Assembly: GCA_022496805.1 (NCBI GenBank)
Contig: CM040088.1
Location: 1,922,001-1,986,000, forward strand
DNA length: 64,000 bases
From: Pohlia nutans
Lineage: Eukaryota > Streptophyta > Bryopsida > Bryales > Mniaceae
Reading direction: 5' to 3'
Part shown: one piece after another, positions 22,186-36,113 of the stretch
How positions within the stretch are numbered: the stretch's first letter is position 1
Layout: the number at the start of each line of letters is the position of its first letter
Notes under the pieces: generated by a model
Database searches by the model: none
The model's input: the letters and a program-made list of their open reading frames with translations, nothing else
What the model was told of the DNA's origin: nothing
Made by a program: the position numbers and the translations under genes

Positions 22186-25100
22186 CCCCTTTAAAAACTA
22201 GGTGGTCACTTTCTAGTCATTGTGTTTGTGAAGTTCAATAGCAAAAAATCTATAAAGAATTTGAATTCACTTTCTAAAAAGATGGATTCCCATGGTTCCA
22301 TTCTACATCTTATGGGGAAGAGAACACAGCAATCAAAGCATAAAAACTAAATGGAAACCATATAAAATCTTTATGCCTTAACTTTGAATTGTTTTTGGAT
22401 TTCACAAAAAAAAAAATTAAAAAAATCTGTAATATGCACAAGACTATAGTTGCAAAGCTATAAAAGTGTACATTTACATCTACTATTCATTCAAAGGGTA
22501 AAAAAATGCAAGCTTTTCTTCTAATATGGTGAATTGTAGGTGATTTATGGCGGTGATGTAATTCCAAGTGATTCTTCTAACACTCAAATTGATATGAGTT
22601 GTACACCATTGGATCTTCTTTTTTTGGTTTATTTTGTTCGTATAATTTTTTTAGTGTCTTTAGTCTTTACCCTTTAATGTCTATTTTGAGTAGCTATAAA
22701 ATTTACTATAAAAAACATATAAAGTTAATTTTTTGAAGTTCACATAAAAATAAAAGTTGTAGATGATGGCACTTAGATGGCAGCCACATGGTTGGATTAT
22801 GTATCTATGACAAAACTTTTTTACATGTTATTTTGGAATTTTTATTTTTAGAACTATGTTACAAGTACAAAATCACTCATCAGTTATTTTATGAATTTTG
22901 GAATGATTTTCCAAAGGTGTATGATGAAAAACATTGAATTAAGATAATAACATTATTGCATATTAACACATTTTTAATTGCTTTAAAAAAATCTCAAAAC
23001 ACATTTATCAAACAATAACAATAATAGTACTCATGTGAACAACTTCACCACTTTTGAAACATCACGATATTAGCCAATCACAATAAATTTCAAGTTGAAA
23101 GCATTAGAAATGAAATTTGGGTGAATTTCCATTGTAAAAACTTGTAAATTCAATTGAGAATTATTCAATTCCTTTTTTTCAAACTCAACCATTTAGATGT
23201 CTACTAATTACCATATTTTACAAAAAAAGGAGATAAAATTTGAAACTCAAAAAGAATTTTGAAGCCACATCTTATAATACATCTACGTTATATATAAAAC
23301 CCACTTGTCATTCCCACCTCCCCTAAGAGTACCATGTTCCTTTTAAGTAATGATAGTGACATGAGTTGGCATGCCATGTTTATTATAAAAGTGTCGTTTG
23401 TCATTGGAACACTACATTCGGACAATTTATTCATTAAAAAAACTACAGTAAAAAGCTTTTTTTTACAAGGACGCTACATCTTAAAAAAATCAAATAGTGT
23501 TTGTGTTGAGAAATGGTGTCCTGACACTAAATCACAACTTTAGTGGAGCTTGTTTAGTTCCTTGCCACACACTCCATTCCAATGTACGGTGAAATTGACC
23601 TCAAGACCTTGAAGTCCAACACCTTCCCTTCCCATCAGTAACCCACAACCTTTGCACTTGACACATGTGTAGGGACAAATTCATATCTACTTTCAAATCA
23701 CCATTGACGAAAGAAAGATTTACACGGCACAGTGAGGCCAAGCTATGGTCAAAGTTGAAATGCCCTTAGTCAAAATAACTGAGGCAAATCTGTGACCTTT
23801 GCTAAGCGGAAAAGGGCCTTGTGTAGCCGGAAGTCACATGGGTTCAGAATCAACTGAATGGCCTGTTGCAACTCCATTGGCAGGTGCAAAAAGAGAGGTT
23901 GCTTTTTTGTTTTTTTTCTGGCCCTTTTGGAGCTTCGGGGCTTCGGTGGGGAAAGCGTGAAAGACCATGTTCATAGCAGGAAGTAATGTCAGGGTCAGTT
24001 TTGTCATAAATTCGTTGATTTTTCCTCCATGTGTCAGCACGTGATTGGTTGAGAGTTACATGAGCATCTCAAAATGTGATGTGGACGACGATTCGGTTTC
24101 AAAACTGTGCTGTCTGAATCTGACCCCAGTACGGTACCAATGGTAACGTAGGATTTAGATGAGGGATTGTAGATGAGGGATTGTAGATTCAGGCCGTTGC
24201 TGGATGATGTAAAATGAGGCCCACTTCATTCAAGAAAGGAAATTGAAGCCATTGATGGAGCCCATGGGCTTGATCCAAGGGGATGTGACTTTCCCCAGAA
24301 GATGCTGCTGGATTGAAAGCACTGAGAGTGGGTGCCAGCAAAATGCAGCCAATTTCCTTTTCCATGTCCATCCTCACCTGCTCATAGTGGCTCTCCTAGT
24401 CTCAGAAGCAAAGTGCCACTCTTCTTCGTGCAATCATAAAAAGTCAAACCCATTGAAATAAAAGCCCATTTAAATAAATCCATATTGGTCGGTTTCACAC
24501 GTCAATAATAGGTTGTGTATGATGCGGCGCACAAGCATTGGCACAGCAAAACTTGCACATTCAGATGACGAGCGGTTGGCTCCCCCCACATAATTGTTGA
24601 GACCTCAAATTTTCCTATGTATCGCTGACAAGGATGTGCTTCCACAGTTTTGTGTCTGGAACACCAGAAAAAGGAAAAAAAGAAAAAGAAAAAAAGAAAA
24701 AGAAAAAAGAAACTCTTGTTGTAATGCCTTGTCTTGTAGTGTTTATTCTTAGTGCATCTCCTGCGGGCGTAGTAGAGTAGCAACTCATGGTACTATCTAA
24801 GCCCACAGTTGAAGGGCGACATTTTTAACATCCAACGATCATTGTATGAGGGAAACAATACAACAGGGGCCATCACAAAATGATCAAGGCCCTTCATATT
24901 TGGAGCCTCTTTTTGAGGTTTTTAACTCAATGTATGTCGGAGGGGCGCCAAGTGGCACATATGGAGTGGGAGGGGACAGAATACAAAAGCCCGTGGGCTT
25001 TGCCTCTTGCCAGCTAAGGCCTCCACGTGTTGAGTGGTTGCACCCCCTGCAACATGCTTGTGCAGTGGCCATATTTAGCCAAACCACAAGAGAAGCTTTT

Positions 25101-25377
25101 ATGATACATCATTTATCGCAAGTTTGGTTTGCAATTAAGTTGTAGGTATTGCTTTACAACAAAAAAAAAGTGCAGATAGACAAGCAATAGATGCTTTAAA
25201 CACAATGGTTGCACTAGAACATAAGAGGACAACATGAAAGATTTTTTTCACCACAATACTATTATAGCTCTACTTTGTTTATTTCTCTATCACTATTTAA
25301 ATGGGGTCTTGATTAGTAATTGAGGTTAAAAAAGCCCTAAGCATAGACCCGCACATTACAGAGGGGCAGACCATTCA

Positions 25378-25409
<32 letters not shown>

Positions 25410-26918
25410 CACATAATCCTGCCAGGCCCCGCAGGACCTAATTGGAATTTTTTGTGTCTCTTTTTTTGTTTTTTGTTTTTTTGTTTTTTCATAGTGAAAA
25501 AGTCAAGTTCGTACAGTCTTTGAACTCCATTGTGACAATATGTGGTTGGAGGGCACCATGATCAAAAAATGAGACTGATTGAGCCTTTTGAAGCCCCATT
25601 TTTCCTCTACTAATTATTTAGATGCAATGTCCAATCTTCAAAATTGAATATCGTGAAAGAATATAAGCATTAAATAAGAGCATAAAGGAATTGTTTTTCA
25701 TTTGTAATACAATATATTTATTTTTTATATTTGGATATATTTGTTATTTCTTTTAATAGTTTTAAATGATAGAAAGAAACCACTTTGAAACATTATGAAA
25801 CAAGCTTCCTAATGTTCTAAGAAACTTGAAATTTTTAATGTTTTAAAAACAAATTCCTTCAAAATTGTTGTTAACTCCTAAAGACAAGGCCACCTTACTC
25901 AAATCATTGCAAAACTTTAGAAAGGATTGTACCGTAGAATGATCCAGGTTTGTTGTTTTTTTTTTTTTTTTGTCGCATTGGGTATTTATTAATGTCTACT
26001 TTCAACTCCAAAGACTCATTGAAAAGGAAAAAAAATACATTTTTATGATTGAACGTTAACAATGAAAAGTTTACATTTTTAAAAACCTTAATAATTACTT
26101 TTGTTAAAAAAGGTTAGAAACTGAAAATAAAATGGTTTTAAAAATAAATTAATTAATTAAGGTATGAAAAAATCTTAGAAATTTGAAGTCTTAAATTGCA
26201 TGGACATATAGTTGAATTTTAGAAACATTCATCATGAAATACAAAATTTATAGTTTATAAAAAATCAACACTTAATTTTCAATACAAATACAAAATAGAT
26301 TATTTATGCTTAAAATTTCTAAAGGTTGTTTGACTAAGATTATATAATTCAATATATACTAAAAAATGAAACATATATCTCACTTGGAGCATAATAAAAT
26401 ACATTTTTATCCATTACAATGCCAAAATATCCTTTTGTTTTAGACAAAATAGTGTTAGATTGCACTAGGAAGAATAGAACTTGTGTAAAACACCTTGAGA
26501 AATATATTGAGAATTCTTTTATAAAAAAATCTGCAATAAACTCATTGCACATGACTCTGAATTTATTGTACATAACATTCTTAAGCATGCCATTGTCGCA
26601 CATGTGGCATTTGAAGAATCTGCATCTACAGTGCCTTAGAATCACAAGCATATTGGAGAATCTACAATTATAACTTCAGTTGGGCCAAACAACAAGGGTT
26701 GGAAAGTTGAATTATTTTATTAGTACTTTACATTGTAGCGGCACTGTAGAGAAAGGGTGTGGTCCAGCAAAGGCTGAAGAATGTTATGTATTGTACATTA
26801 GCGTCAAGATGAACTTTCATTTGTTGAGATTTTGCCAATAATTGTACACAATACTCAATCATAATTGCACCAATAATGAGTGTATTTGTGTGATATTGTC
26901 AAAATGTGTCATTGTTCA
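22186..26918. other. long gene-poor stretch with degenerate repeats
   Basis: About 23,260-23,320 again resembles a T-A right end (ACATCTTATAATACATCTACG). 23,540-25,150 is less AT-rich and may be unique sequence. Short low-complexity tracts occur at 24,665-24,713 (A/G-rich), 25,378-25,402 (AT repeat) and 25,950-25,970 (poly-T). Open frames of up to 100 codons have no recognisable domain. Confidence 0.4.
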
Positions 26919-27495
26919 TTAACCCCTAAATGCCTAAAGCCCTCTCCAAATTCGGCAGTTTTGCGAAGATGCATTATAAAATGCAACCTAGAGGGATATT
27001 TTGAACTTGATATATGAATAAAAGTTGTACATTATGAATTTTAGATTCTATCCATACTGTTAGATCTATGATTGCTATTACCAATAATTTTGTATAAAAT
27101 TTGAAACGTGAAATTCAAAATTATTTTGTAATTCAATTACGAATAAGATATTGACAATCTACGGATGAAATTCATTGTGATTGGTTGAAATGTAATACTC
27201 TAAGTGTAGCGATTTTTGGAGATTTTTTGGTTGCTTAATTTTATGAGTTGACTTTTTTTAGAGCACTTTTACACTGAAATCTTCAATATTTTGGGTGAAT
27301 CACTACAACATGAAATGAGGCATAAAAAATTCACAAATCATCCCCTTTCTAATCGGATCACATATGCATGAAGCTAACTTCCCATAGAATCTACAGTAAA
27401 AATTCCACACTGCAAAAACTGCATGACGGATGAGAATTTATGGATGAAATCTGTACATCGTCCAAAAAATGGACGCTTAGGCAGTTAGGGGTTAA
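26919..27495 (+). mobile_element. T-B family TTAA element
   Basis: Starts TTAACCCCTAAATGCCTAAA and ends as the inverse of TTAACCCCTAACTGCCTAAG. Length is 577 bp with no open frame. It is related to 54,479-55,336 in direct orientation and to 48,282-48,821 in inverse; the GTCCAAAAAATGGAC palindrome next to the right end is shared. Its right TTAA is also the left TTAA of the next element. Confidence 0.8.
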
Positions 27496-27949
27496 CCCCT
27501 AACAGTCTAAAAAGTTGAATATGGCCATCTGCATCACTGAACTTTGCAACAGTAGCATTTTTCTTATTTTACCTCAATTTTTGGATTTCAATATATCCAT
27601 AACATTCTTTAGCAGTCCCACTATTTACTATTGGGAATCAACATCCCATGCTAGAATTGTTGCAAGAATTGTAATCTTCAGGAGAATCAAAGCCATCTTT
27701 AGGTATAGATGGCTTGACAACTCAACAAACTTCTGTTTTTTAATAGTTTCTACATGTTCATCATCAATTCCTTGTTGAAATATTGATTCTTTGTACAATC
27801 AAAAGGGTGTGTTGCAATACTACTAAAGAATGTTATGTCATTTTAAAGCTCTTTTTCTACACTATAAGATCAACAGTGTCGATCATGTCAAACTGAAGTC
27901 ATTTTACACAAACAGTTGATTTGCAGTAAGGGGTCCACTTAAGGGTTAA
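27492..27949 (+). mobile_element. small TTAA element abutting T-B
   Basis: Starts TTAACCCCTAACAG and ends as the inverse of TTAACCCTTAAGTGG. Length is 458 bp. The inverted repeat is short (about 11 bp with one mismatch), so the call leans on the shared TTAA and end consensus. Confidence 0.6.
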
Positions 27950-28328
27950 AAGTGTACACTATCTAATAAAACCAAGTCACCATATAAGCTTTGAATAATA
28001 TAGTACCGGTATTCACAAAGGAAGGTTAGAGCTTGCCCACTAAATAATAAGTTTAAGTATTGAGAGTTTGTTTGGCCCAAAATAAAAATAAAATAACAAC
28101 AGTAATAATAACAATTACAATCCAACATTTTATTTTATTTTAAAAACCAATCTTCAACTAAAGAATTCATTAAAGATTTATGAATGTGAATTATTATTTA
28201 TGAAAGTGTATTTCACATTTATGAGTTTTAGAAGGAGAATTGTCTTGTGATTTATACATTTGAAATGAGGAGAAATATTGCCAACAATGAATGTAAGATA
28301 TGTAAAACTCCGCACTCTTAGTCACTCG

Positions 28329-28684
28329 TTAACCCTTAAACAACATTTTAGGTCCTCACTGGGCAGCCTAAGGATCTTTAAAAGAATATGGATTATATAT
28401 TTAAGTCGGGCATGGGTGCATGACCAATTGTAATAAAGAAACAAGCACATGAGGAATCAATTGGGAACTTGGGAAAGAATCAAATGATCCTCCAATACCT
28501 TTGATCTAAACATTGCGAACAAGCATGAAAGAATTTGTTGTTGCAACTAAGCACATTATATGCCTCACCTTGTTGTGCATCCAATGATCTATGTCTGGTT
28601 AAAAGAAGTTAAGTATACTCCTGCTAGGAGCAAGATTCCTTGGAAATCAAGCTCGAGGGGCTTAGAAGGACGTTTAAGGATTAA
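28329..28684. mobile_element. small TTAA element
   Basis: Starts TTAACCCTTAAAC and ends as the inverse of TTAATCCTTAAACG. Length is 356 bp, non-coding. R1 repeat sequence follows directly. Confidence 0.55.
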
Positions 28685-28689
28685 ACTTC

Positions 28690-28850
28690 TTCTACATAGT
28701 TATGCATAACTTAAGCAAGAAGACTTCAAATGACAAAATTCTTTTTGGAGGTGAAATTTTATGCAATTGCTCAACCTTTATTGGTTGGAAAGACTCAAAA
28801 TAAATTAGTCTATTCTGCACTTTTGAGCTTCGAATTTTGATCACAACTCA
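28690..28850 (+). repeat. dispersed repeat R1, partial copy
   Basis: It matches 7,930-8,060: GCATAACTTAAGCA, CAAATGACAAAATTCTTTTTGG.GGTGAAA, CAAAATAA.TTAGTCTA.T.TGCAC. Confidence 0.6.
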
Positions 28851-29323
28851 TTTTATTTTTTTCAACTTCCTACATGTCAAATTTTCTTCAAAAGGATCAT
28901 TGCACACCTTGGTGAGCAAGGGAGATCCTAAGGGTGACATCTCGGGCCTTGTAAGAGACTGGGTGGGGAAACTAAGAGGTTTTTTAAATAAATGACATGC
29001 AATAGCATTTTGCATGGGACTATTAAAATGTGAGTGTACCATACATAGTTGAAAACCTTGCAAAACACACACTTGCATGTTGAAAGAATGTAAGGATCAA
29101 AATTTTAAGTCAAGAATCATGAGTCCTCAAAATTGACATTCAGTCCAAAGCAAAAACAATTGAAATTGAGGGTAAGACTTAAGGTTTCCAATGATATCTT
29201 TGACACAGTAGAACATATCAGATGTCGTTGGTAAGTTGAGGAAAATAGCTATCCAGATTGCTTAGGGAGGGGGGACAAACTACTCGTATAATTATAAAAT
29301 GAAGTGAGTATAAACATAGGGTA

Positions 29324-29873
29324 TTAACCCCTAAGCGCTCAAACGACCATTTTCTGGTCGCTGCCCGAATTGAACGGGCTACCCGGAACAAAAAAATAAT
29401 TTTTTGAAAAAATAAAAAATATTTTAAAATACTACATCAAGTCTACTTTCCAACCCAATTTGAATTATGGCAATCCGAGTTAAACTCCACCCGGGAGAAT
29501 TTTTCAAAGTAGATCATCTCAACATTGTCTTAGTGTTATAAAATTTGCTATTTGGGGAAAGCAATGATGATTCCTCCATCATTTCTTTTACTTTTTTGAA
29601 GTTTACAATAGATAGCCCAAATTTAACCAAACATACTAAACTTTGAACTCTAAAATTGAAAATTATAATTTATACAAATTTTCAAAGGTTAATGCTTTTA
29701 AATTCATTAAAAAATGATCTAAAGTTATTTTTGGAAGTTTGACCGTACAAATAATTTGTAGAGATGATACTTTACATTTTGTCTATTGAACCAAACTTCA
29801 TCAAACATATGGAAGGCACATATTACAACACATCTATGTTTTGTCCAATACCAATCGGGCTTTTAGGGGTTAA
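29324..29873 (+). mobile_element. T-A family TTAA element, best preserved copy
   Basis: The 550-bp element starts TTAACCCCTAAGCGCTCAAA and ends as the inverse of TTAACCCCTAAAAGCCCG. A CGACCATTTTCTGGTCG palindrome lies just inside the left end. It has no open frame that persists between copies. Other copies: 35,564-36,113 (inverse), 46,471-47,007 (direct), 51,938-52,468 (inverse). Confidence 0.85.
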
Positions 29874-31795
29874 TTATTCATATTACATAAAATTTATTAA
29901 AATTTTATTTATAAAAAAAGTCACATGCAATCATCCAATAGTAGTGTATAAGTAGTATAGGGTATTTCATGAGTTCTGTAAGTAGAAAAGTAGTAAAAAT
30001 AATATAGGCCTTGGAGACTACATATAGAAACATTGAATGGAAACTTGTGGATGAATACAACTACAAAATAAAAAACATTCATTCATGAGCAAATAACAAA
30101 ACTTTTGGGATATGTGTCAAAGACACACAAAATAACAATACGAAAAGGACACACCAAATAATAATACCAAACTCTAATTAATATTGCAAAATATTTTGTT
30201 TTTTTTTTTAGTATTGTTATGTAATCATGTACTAAATGTATCATTATAGAAAATCTCAGGACTCTACACTAAATAGGGGTATTACAGGGACTCATACTAA
30301 TTTATTAACATTTCACACTATATAAATATTTACCATTACTGTACAAAAACACGGTAATTTCATTTTTATTTTTTGACACAAACAATGAGACAAACACAAA
30401 TTTTATTTTATTTTTGCAAAATGGTTTTTTTCATCACATGGTAATTTTAATATAGTAAGTCCCTTGAATTTTTTGGTCCCATTAAGATCCCTATTTAGTT
30501 TAGAAGGCTACAAGTTCTCTTGCACAAAAATTAATTAAAGTTTTATATATATTAAAAAAATCAATATTTTTAATATTTTTAATTTAAAAAAATTAAATTT
30601 GACTTTGCCTCTTGGCTACGTCAAACTAGATATTCAATTTTTAAATAAAATTTCATGTAATTTTATAATAAATTTAAATATATTAAATATATTTAAAAAA
30701 AATTAATACATTTTTAATTATTTTATTTTTAATTATTTTATTATTTTAATTAATTTTAATTAAAATAAAAAATTCAATAAAAATTTAGATTTTGGCACAA
30801 GTTTTGAAAAGGCCCTTTGGAGACTACAGATCTCTTTTAATGAATTGAGTATTCCATGTATGATTGTGTATGTTTTAGGTTTAAACTTAATTTCTTTATG
30901 TCTCCTAGCAATATGTAACTAGTGTGGATGTGTTGGGCCTAGGGAAAAAATATACAATTAATATAGATTGATCGTAATTCCTTAATCTAATAACTAATTA
31001 GGAAGATGATAACTAAGTTCATAATTATGCTTGTTGAAGTTCTAGAGAACTTTAAGAGGTGGTTTTGAAATTAATGCATGAAAGTGGACGGCCTTCCAAA
31101 ACCAAAGTGTGTTTAAAACTTTCTTCAACAAAGATTAATAGGCGGCATGTCAAATATTGCAGAGAGTAGAACAAGGAAGGGAGTAGTGTCCTTCCTTACT
31201 CCCTCTGGGACTCACTCATGGTAACAAAGTGAATTGTCAAATGGCTCCAAAGGGATGAGGTTAATGTTGAGCTCCACTCCTACACCTTTGGCATTTTGAT
31301 GTATTTAGTTTCACTCCTAGACATCGATTAGGAGATGTCTTGCTTCACACTAGGTAGGTTACGATGAGCTCATGCAAATCAACAATTTTTTTTCTAGAAA
31401 AACTAATAATCATAAAATATAATAAAACTTAATCCCGGGGTACACTCTTTATTAAACCTTGAAATCACGTGCATTCATGACCCCCTTTAAAATACCCATT
31501 GTATACGTTAGAATATTCTTATATTTGTCCCGATATTTGTTCACGTATATATGTATAATGTAAATATAAAATCCTATTTTCAGCCCTAAATATGCTTCTT
31601 GTATGTATACATAGTACAATAGTGTTCAAATTAACCTTCCTCTTGTGCACTCAGGTGCTTCCTCACATACATAAAAGAGTGCACCCCTTGGGAACTTAAT
31701 AAAGAATAAAGATGTCATGCCCTTTTTTGTCCTGGTCAAGCATGCTTGTCTATACATTAAATTAGGTTGTTTGTTTGTTTTGTTTTGTTTTGTGA
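29874..31795. other. AT-rich intergenic DNA
   Basis: No gene or element recognised. 30,540-30,790 is almost pure A/T. Confidence 0.45.
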
Positions 31796-31799
31796 TGTT

Positions 31800-32420
31800 G
31801 AGATCTCCCCAACCGTGCGTCCTCTAGTCGTATTCTTGGTACGGTCGGAAAACTCTCGATGAAGAAGGATGCACGGAGTTCGTTTCGTTGCGTTTGGACC
31901 TACGGTGTTAAAGTTATGGATTTTAAATTGAATTTTTTCACAATTAATTTAATTAAATTATGAAAAATGGAATCTGTGGGTTTTTTGATGTCATTCTTGA
32001 CATCGTCGAAAGCTCTCAATGAGTAGGGGTGCACTAAAGTTGTTTTGTAGCTTTTGGACCTATAGTGTAAAAGTTATGCATTTTCAAGCAAATTTTGTCA
32101 CCATAAATTGAATTAAATAATGAATAAAGCAAAAGCAAAAGCAAAAGTACACGGAAACACACGAGAACACGGGGAACACAAGAACGTACGGAAATATGGA
32201 GAGCATCTCCGCCAACGACTGAGGGCCACACTAGGTCAATTGAATTTAGTCACCATAATTTGAAATTATTAAATTATGGATAAATTATTCTAAAAAGCAA
32301 AAACAAAAAGAAATCACGGGGACATAGGAATGCGTAGGTACATGGGGAATATGGGGAGCTCAAGGACATGTGAAACACGAAGAACATTTGGGACAACAGC
32401 ACATGGCCACACTAGTGTAT
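31800..32420 (-). repeat. dispersed repeat R2, inverted copy with tandem subunits
   Basis: Subunits begin near 31,806 and 31,980, each reading GAAAACTCTCGATGAAGAAGG or a variant, then TTTGGACCTACGGTGTTAAAG, then TTATGGATTTTAA. They are the reverse complement of the 9.1-kb subunits. Short AGCAAA and AACACAAGAAC microrepeats follow. Confidence 0.6.
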
Positions 32421-34890
32421 ATAAATGGTGCTTTACTTCTTTAATTAGAATGAATGCGATTTGTTAACGTCGGGATTAACGTTGCAAATGCCATGCATTT
32501 TGAAAGTAAACTCCTAAATTCCAATACTTTGTAACTTTGACACTTGACTCCCATAAAAAAATTGAGCATGTCATTTGGTGACATGTTCCCAAACTTCTAC
32601 TCTCAGCTTCTACTTTGTCTCAATTTTTAGTGGCAATATCACTTGCCACCAACACCAATTGCCTTTAGTTGATATCCAATGCCCTTTGAGGCTCTTAGTA
32701 CTTTCACTTTGGGACTTACACTTAGTTTTTGTATTTTGGAGATTTCTCTCATTTCTAGATTTTGAGGTTTAGCTATATGCAAAAAGATTAATTGTAAAGG
32801 ATTTTGACTTTGTTTTACAAAATTTGCTCTAAATGTAATGAGTAAAAAATGAAAAAGGTGGTTTTTTCATTCTTAATGGTAATATATTGCCCAACACTAC
32901 TATGAAAATGTGTGATAAATGTTTTTCAATTTGTGATCATAGATTGCAAGATTATAGAGGTCAAAGTGAAGGAATTGTTTTGTAGCTTGCCCTCTAGATT
33001 CCTTAAACGTTTATTCATCTTTGTGGAGAATTGGAAACCATGAAACGTTGAGTTTTCTAACCGTCCTCTAGATAGTTATGTTTGTTTTTGTGTTCCAATT
33101 TTTTTTAAATATTTGAGATTTTTAATATATGAAAAAACATCTTGCACTACAATGTTCCACAAATAGCGATTATTTATGCAAGATTTCATTTTTTTTGAGG
33201 ATTTGATTTTGAAAGAACGATAATTCCAATGATGGGTAACTGAGTACAAGGCTATTCTCTTCTAAATCAATTACAAAACAAAAACCACAAAATGTCTTGA
33301 ATTTATATTTAAATTGATCTATTGATCTGCAAATTGCTCCTAGTGCATTGACTTAAAAGTAAAAATGATGTTTTTACTTTCACATATAGTATCTTATACT
33401 AAACTACTATAAGAGTGTGCAAATAAATTCAGTCCATTTTTCTTCATGAATGTCAAAACATAAATAGTCAATGTGAAAGCAAATAGTTTAAATTCCATCA
33501 TCGCAGCTTACATGATACTTTGTTTTATAGTTCACCTTATTTTTTTAGCATCTTGTCCAAATTGCCTGTAGAGTTTAGGGCCCATAAATTTTTAGCACAT
33601 TGCTCAACACCAAAAAAAAAGGAATTTATGTAAAATATAGAAGCCTACGTCTTAGGTAAAAAAGTTCAAAAATATTTACTCAGAATTGACATAGTAGTAA
33701 ATATATAATTTCCCAATCCCCTTTGAATAAGCAATTTTTTCTTCAAACTTACAATTGGTCTCTTCGGAGACATTAAGTTTTTTCTATTTTTGAAGATTTT
33801 TTAATTTAAAAAAAAAGGTGTAACCATATTATGTAAAGAACAATTAATGATTTGTTTTTGGATACATACAATTGGTTGCAACAATCAAGCCACAATGAAA
33901 AGTAACAAGAATTACTCTACCTCAATATATCTTCCTAGTACGACCCCTATAACTATGTAAGTACACCTATTATCTTTGTTTACCGGTACTCTAAGAGTGA
34001 CAATTAGTCCGAGTCTTTTTACAAATCTTCATACTAATACTAGTATGAACTATCCAAATTAGTTCCAAAATAAAATGATAAATTATTATCATTATGATAA
34101 ATTATAATAGTTAAACAACTAAAAATAGTAATATCGTAATATTTTATTCATATTTGACATTGTAAATTCATAATAATTTGGATAACAAATTTTTAGTATG
34201 GGGCTATGGGCTACATAAAACCTACATTACCACAATTACTACGAGTTATATCAATTATTCCGACTCGGAATTTCTTCTAATTCCACAACTAATCCAAGTT
34301 TTCATTATTAATCCAAGTTGGAGTAAAAAAAATAATGGGTGTAGTGGGGGTTTCTATTCCCTTGAACAAGATGTTTTTAAATAATACAATTAGATTTGAA
34401 AGTGGTAGCTTAAATTTTAGATAAATAAAATAATAATAATGAGAAATTATTTCCACTACATTGAATAGCGTATTTAGTGTCCCGAGACACTATTTCTAAA
34501 CTTGAACAATATTTAATTTTATGGAGATATAGTGTCCTCGTAAGAAACAAAAAGTGGCAAACTCTTGTGTAGTACCAAAGGACACTATTTCTCTTCACTT
34601 TTGAACAAATTGTGGTAAAAGGCATCAATTCTCCTTCGACACTAAATTTGCCATTCAATGTAGACAATAGGAATTTGGTTCTTAATGACTAGTTCATTGT
34701 GATTTACATAGCATACTAGAGCAAAAATAAGGGAGTACCCTTTTTAATGTGGTGCTCACTTCACTTCAAAATAGAATCGAAGATTGTATGGCATTTCTTC
34801 ATGAGGGTATGCACATGGCATTCCTCATGAGTTAAAAAAGAGAATCCAACTAAAGATTATTGGGATACTCTTTGGAAAAGGGTATTCCCT
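32421..34890. other. AT-rich intergenic DNA
   Basis: No gene, RNA or clear repeat. Open frames are under 90 codons and unrecognised. Confidence 0.45.
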
Positions 34891-35503
34891 GGGTGAAAGC
34901 ACGAAAAAGTGTACCACCTCTAACTATTATGACCATTCAACAATGCAGGGTTCAAAAATACATTATAAATTTGAATTTTGTAAAAAGTAAAATAAAAATA
35001 AAATAAAACACCTATTGTTTTATAAAGTCTTCCAAAAAAATTTGAGAAAATGATCTTCAATAAGTAGTTATAAATTTTTTATTGACTTAGAAGTGGCCAA
35101 AATTGAAAAAGTAGTTACGTACAATCAACAAAGTTGATATAAAACAAGCAAAATGTATATCAAAACATATTTTTTTCTACTTTCTTTTTGGACAAGGACC
35201 TCAATTCTATCATTATCTCAAAGTTCATAAAAATTATATTTATGTTGAGTGTATTTAAGGCCATCAATTTTGCAACCGAGATTGGATTTAGGCATTCATT
35301 TTCAAACACGACTTTTTGTAAACTTTTTGAAGATTTTGTTCTGAAAATTTGGGTTCAAGTACCTGTAAGAACTCTAGAGGGCTTCATGAAATTAAAACCA
35401 AAATACAATATATTTTGATATAAATTTATGGCCTTTGACCAAAACAATTATGATTTTAGTATAGCATACTAACTTTTTGGTACAGTTTTTCGTGCTTTCA
35501 CCC
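34891..35503. mobile_element. MITE with GGGTGAAAGCACGAAAAA ends
   Basis: Left GGGTGAAAGCACGAAAAA, then GTGTACCA, faces the inverse at 35,478-35,503: about 26 bp with one or two mismatches. Length is 613 bp. A 4-bp CCCT occurs on each side but is ambiguous because of the C run at the right end. It has no protein signature. Confidence 0.6.
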
Positions 35504-35563
35504 CCCTCTTTGTGCTCGAGTATGCTATGTAAGTGGTCTAAAGGGACTACAAGGAACCATTCA

Positions 35564-36113
35564 TTATCTCCTAAAAGCCCGAGGGATATGGGACAAAACA
35601 TAGATGTGGTATAATATGTGCCTTCCATATGTTTGATGAAGTTTGGTTCAATAAACAAAATGTAGGGCATCATCTCTACAAATTATCCACACAGTCAAAC
35701 TTCCAAAAAAACTTTAGATATTTTTTAAATGAATTTAACAACATTAACCTTTGAATTTTTTTATAAATTATGGATTTCACTTTTAGAGTTTAAAATTTAG
35801 CATGATTAGTTTTATTTATTTTTATCTATTTTAAACTTCAAAAAAGCAAAAGAAATGAGGGAAGGAACATCCATACTTCTATAAATAGAAAAATTTATAA
35901 CACTAAAACAATGTTGAGTTGATCCACTTTGAAAATTTCTCCTGGATGCAGTTTAACTTGGATTGGCATAATTCAAATTGCATTGGAGAGGAGACTTGAT
36001 GTAGTATTTTTATTTGTTTATTATTATTTTTTAAAAACTTACTTTTTTGTTCCGAGGAGCCCATTAAAAATGGACAGCGATCAAAAATGGTCTCTTAGGA
36101 GCTTAGGGGTTCA
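35564..36113 (-). mobile_element. T-A family TTAA element, inverse copy
   Basis: The left end reads TTATCTCCTAAAAGCCCGAG, the right ends GAGCTTAGGGGTTCA; both TTAA sites carry one change. Length is 550 bp, the same as the copy at 29.3 kb, with collinear internal sequence in reverse complement. Confidence 0.8.

Noticed and set aside
24846..25145. 99-codon frame in a mid-GC patch
   Set aside because: No family resemblance and an antisense open frame of similar quality overlaps it.
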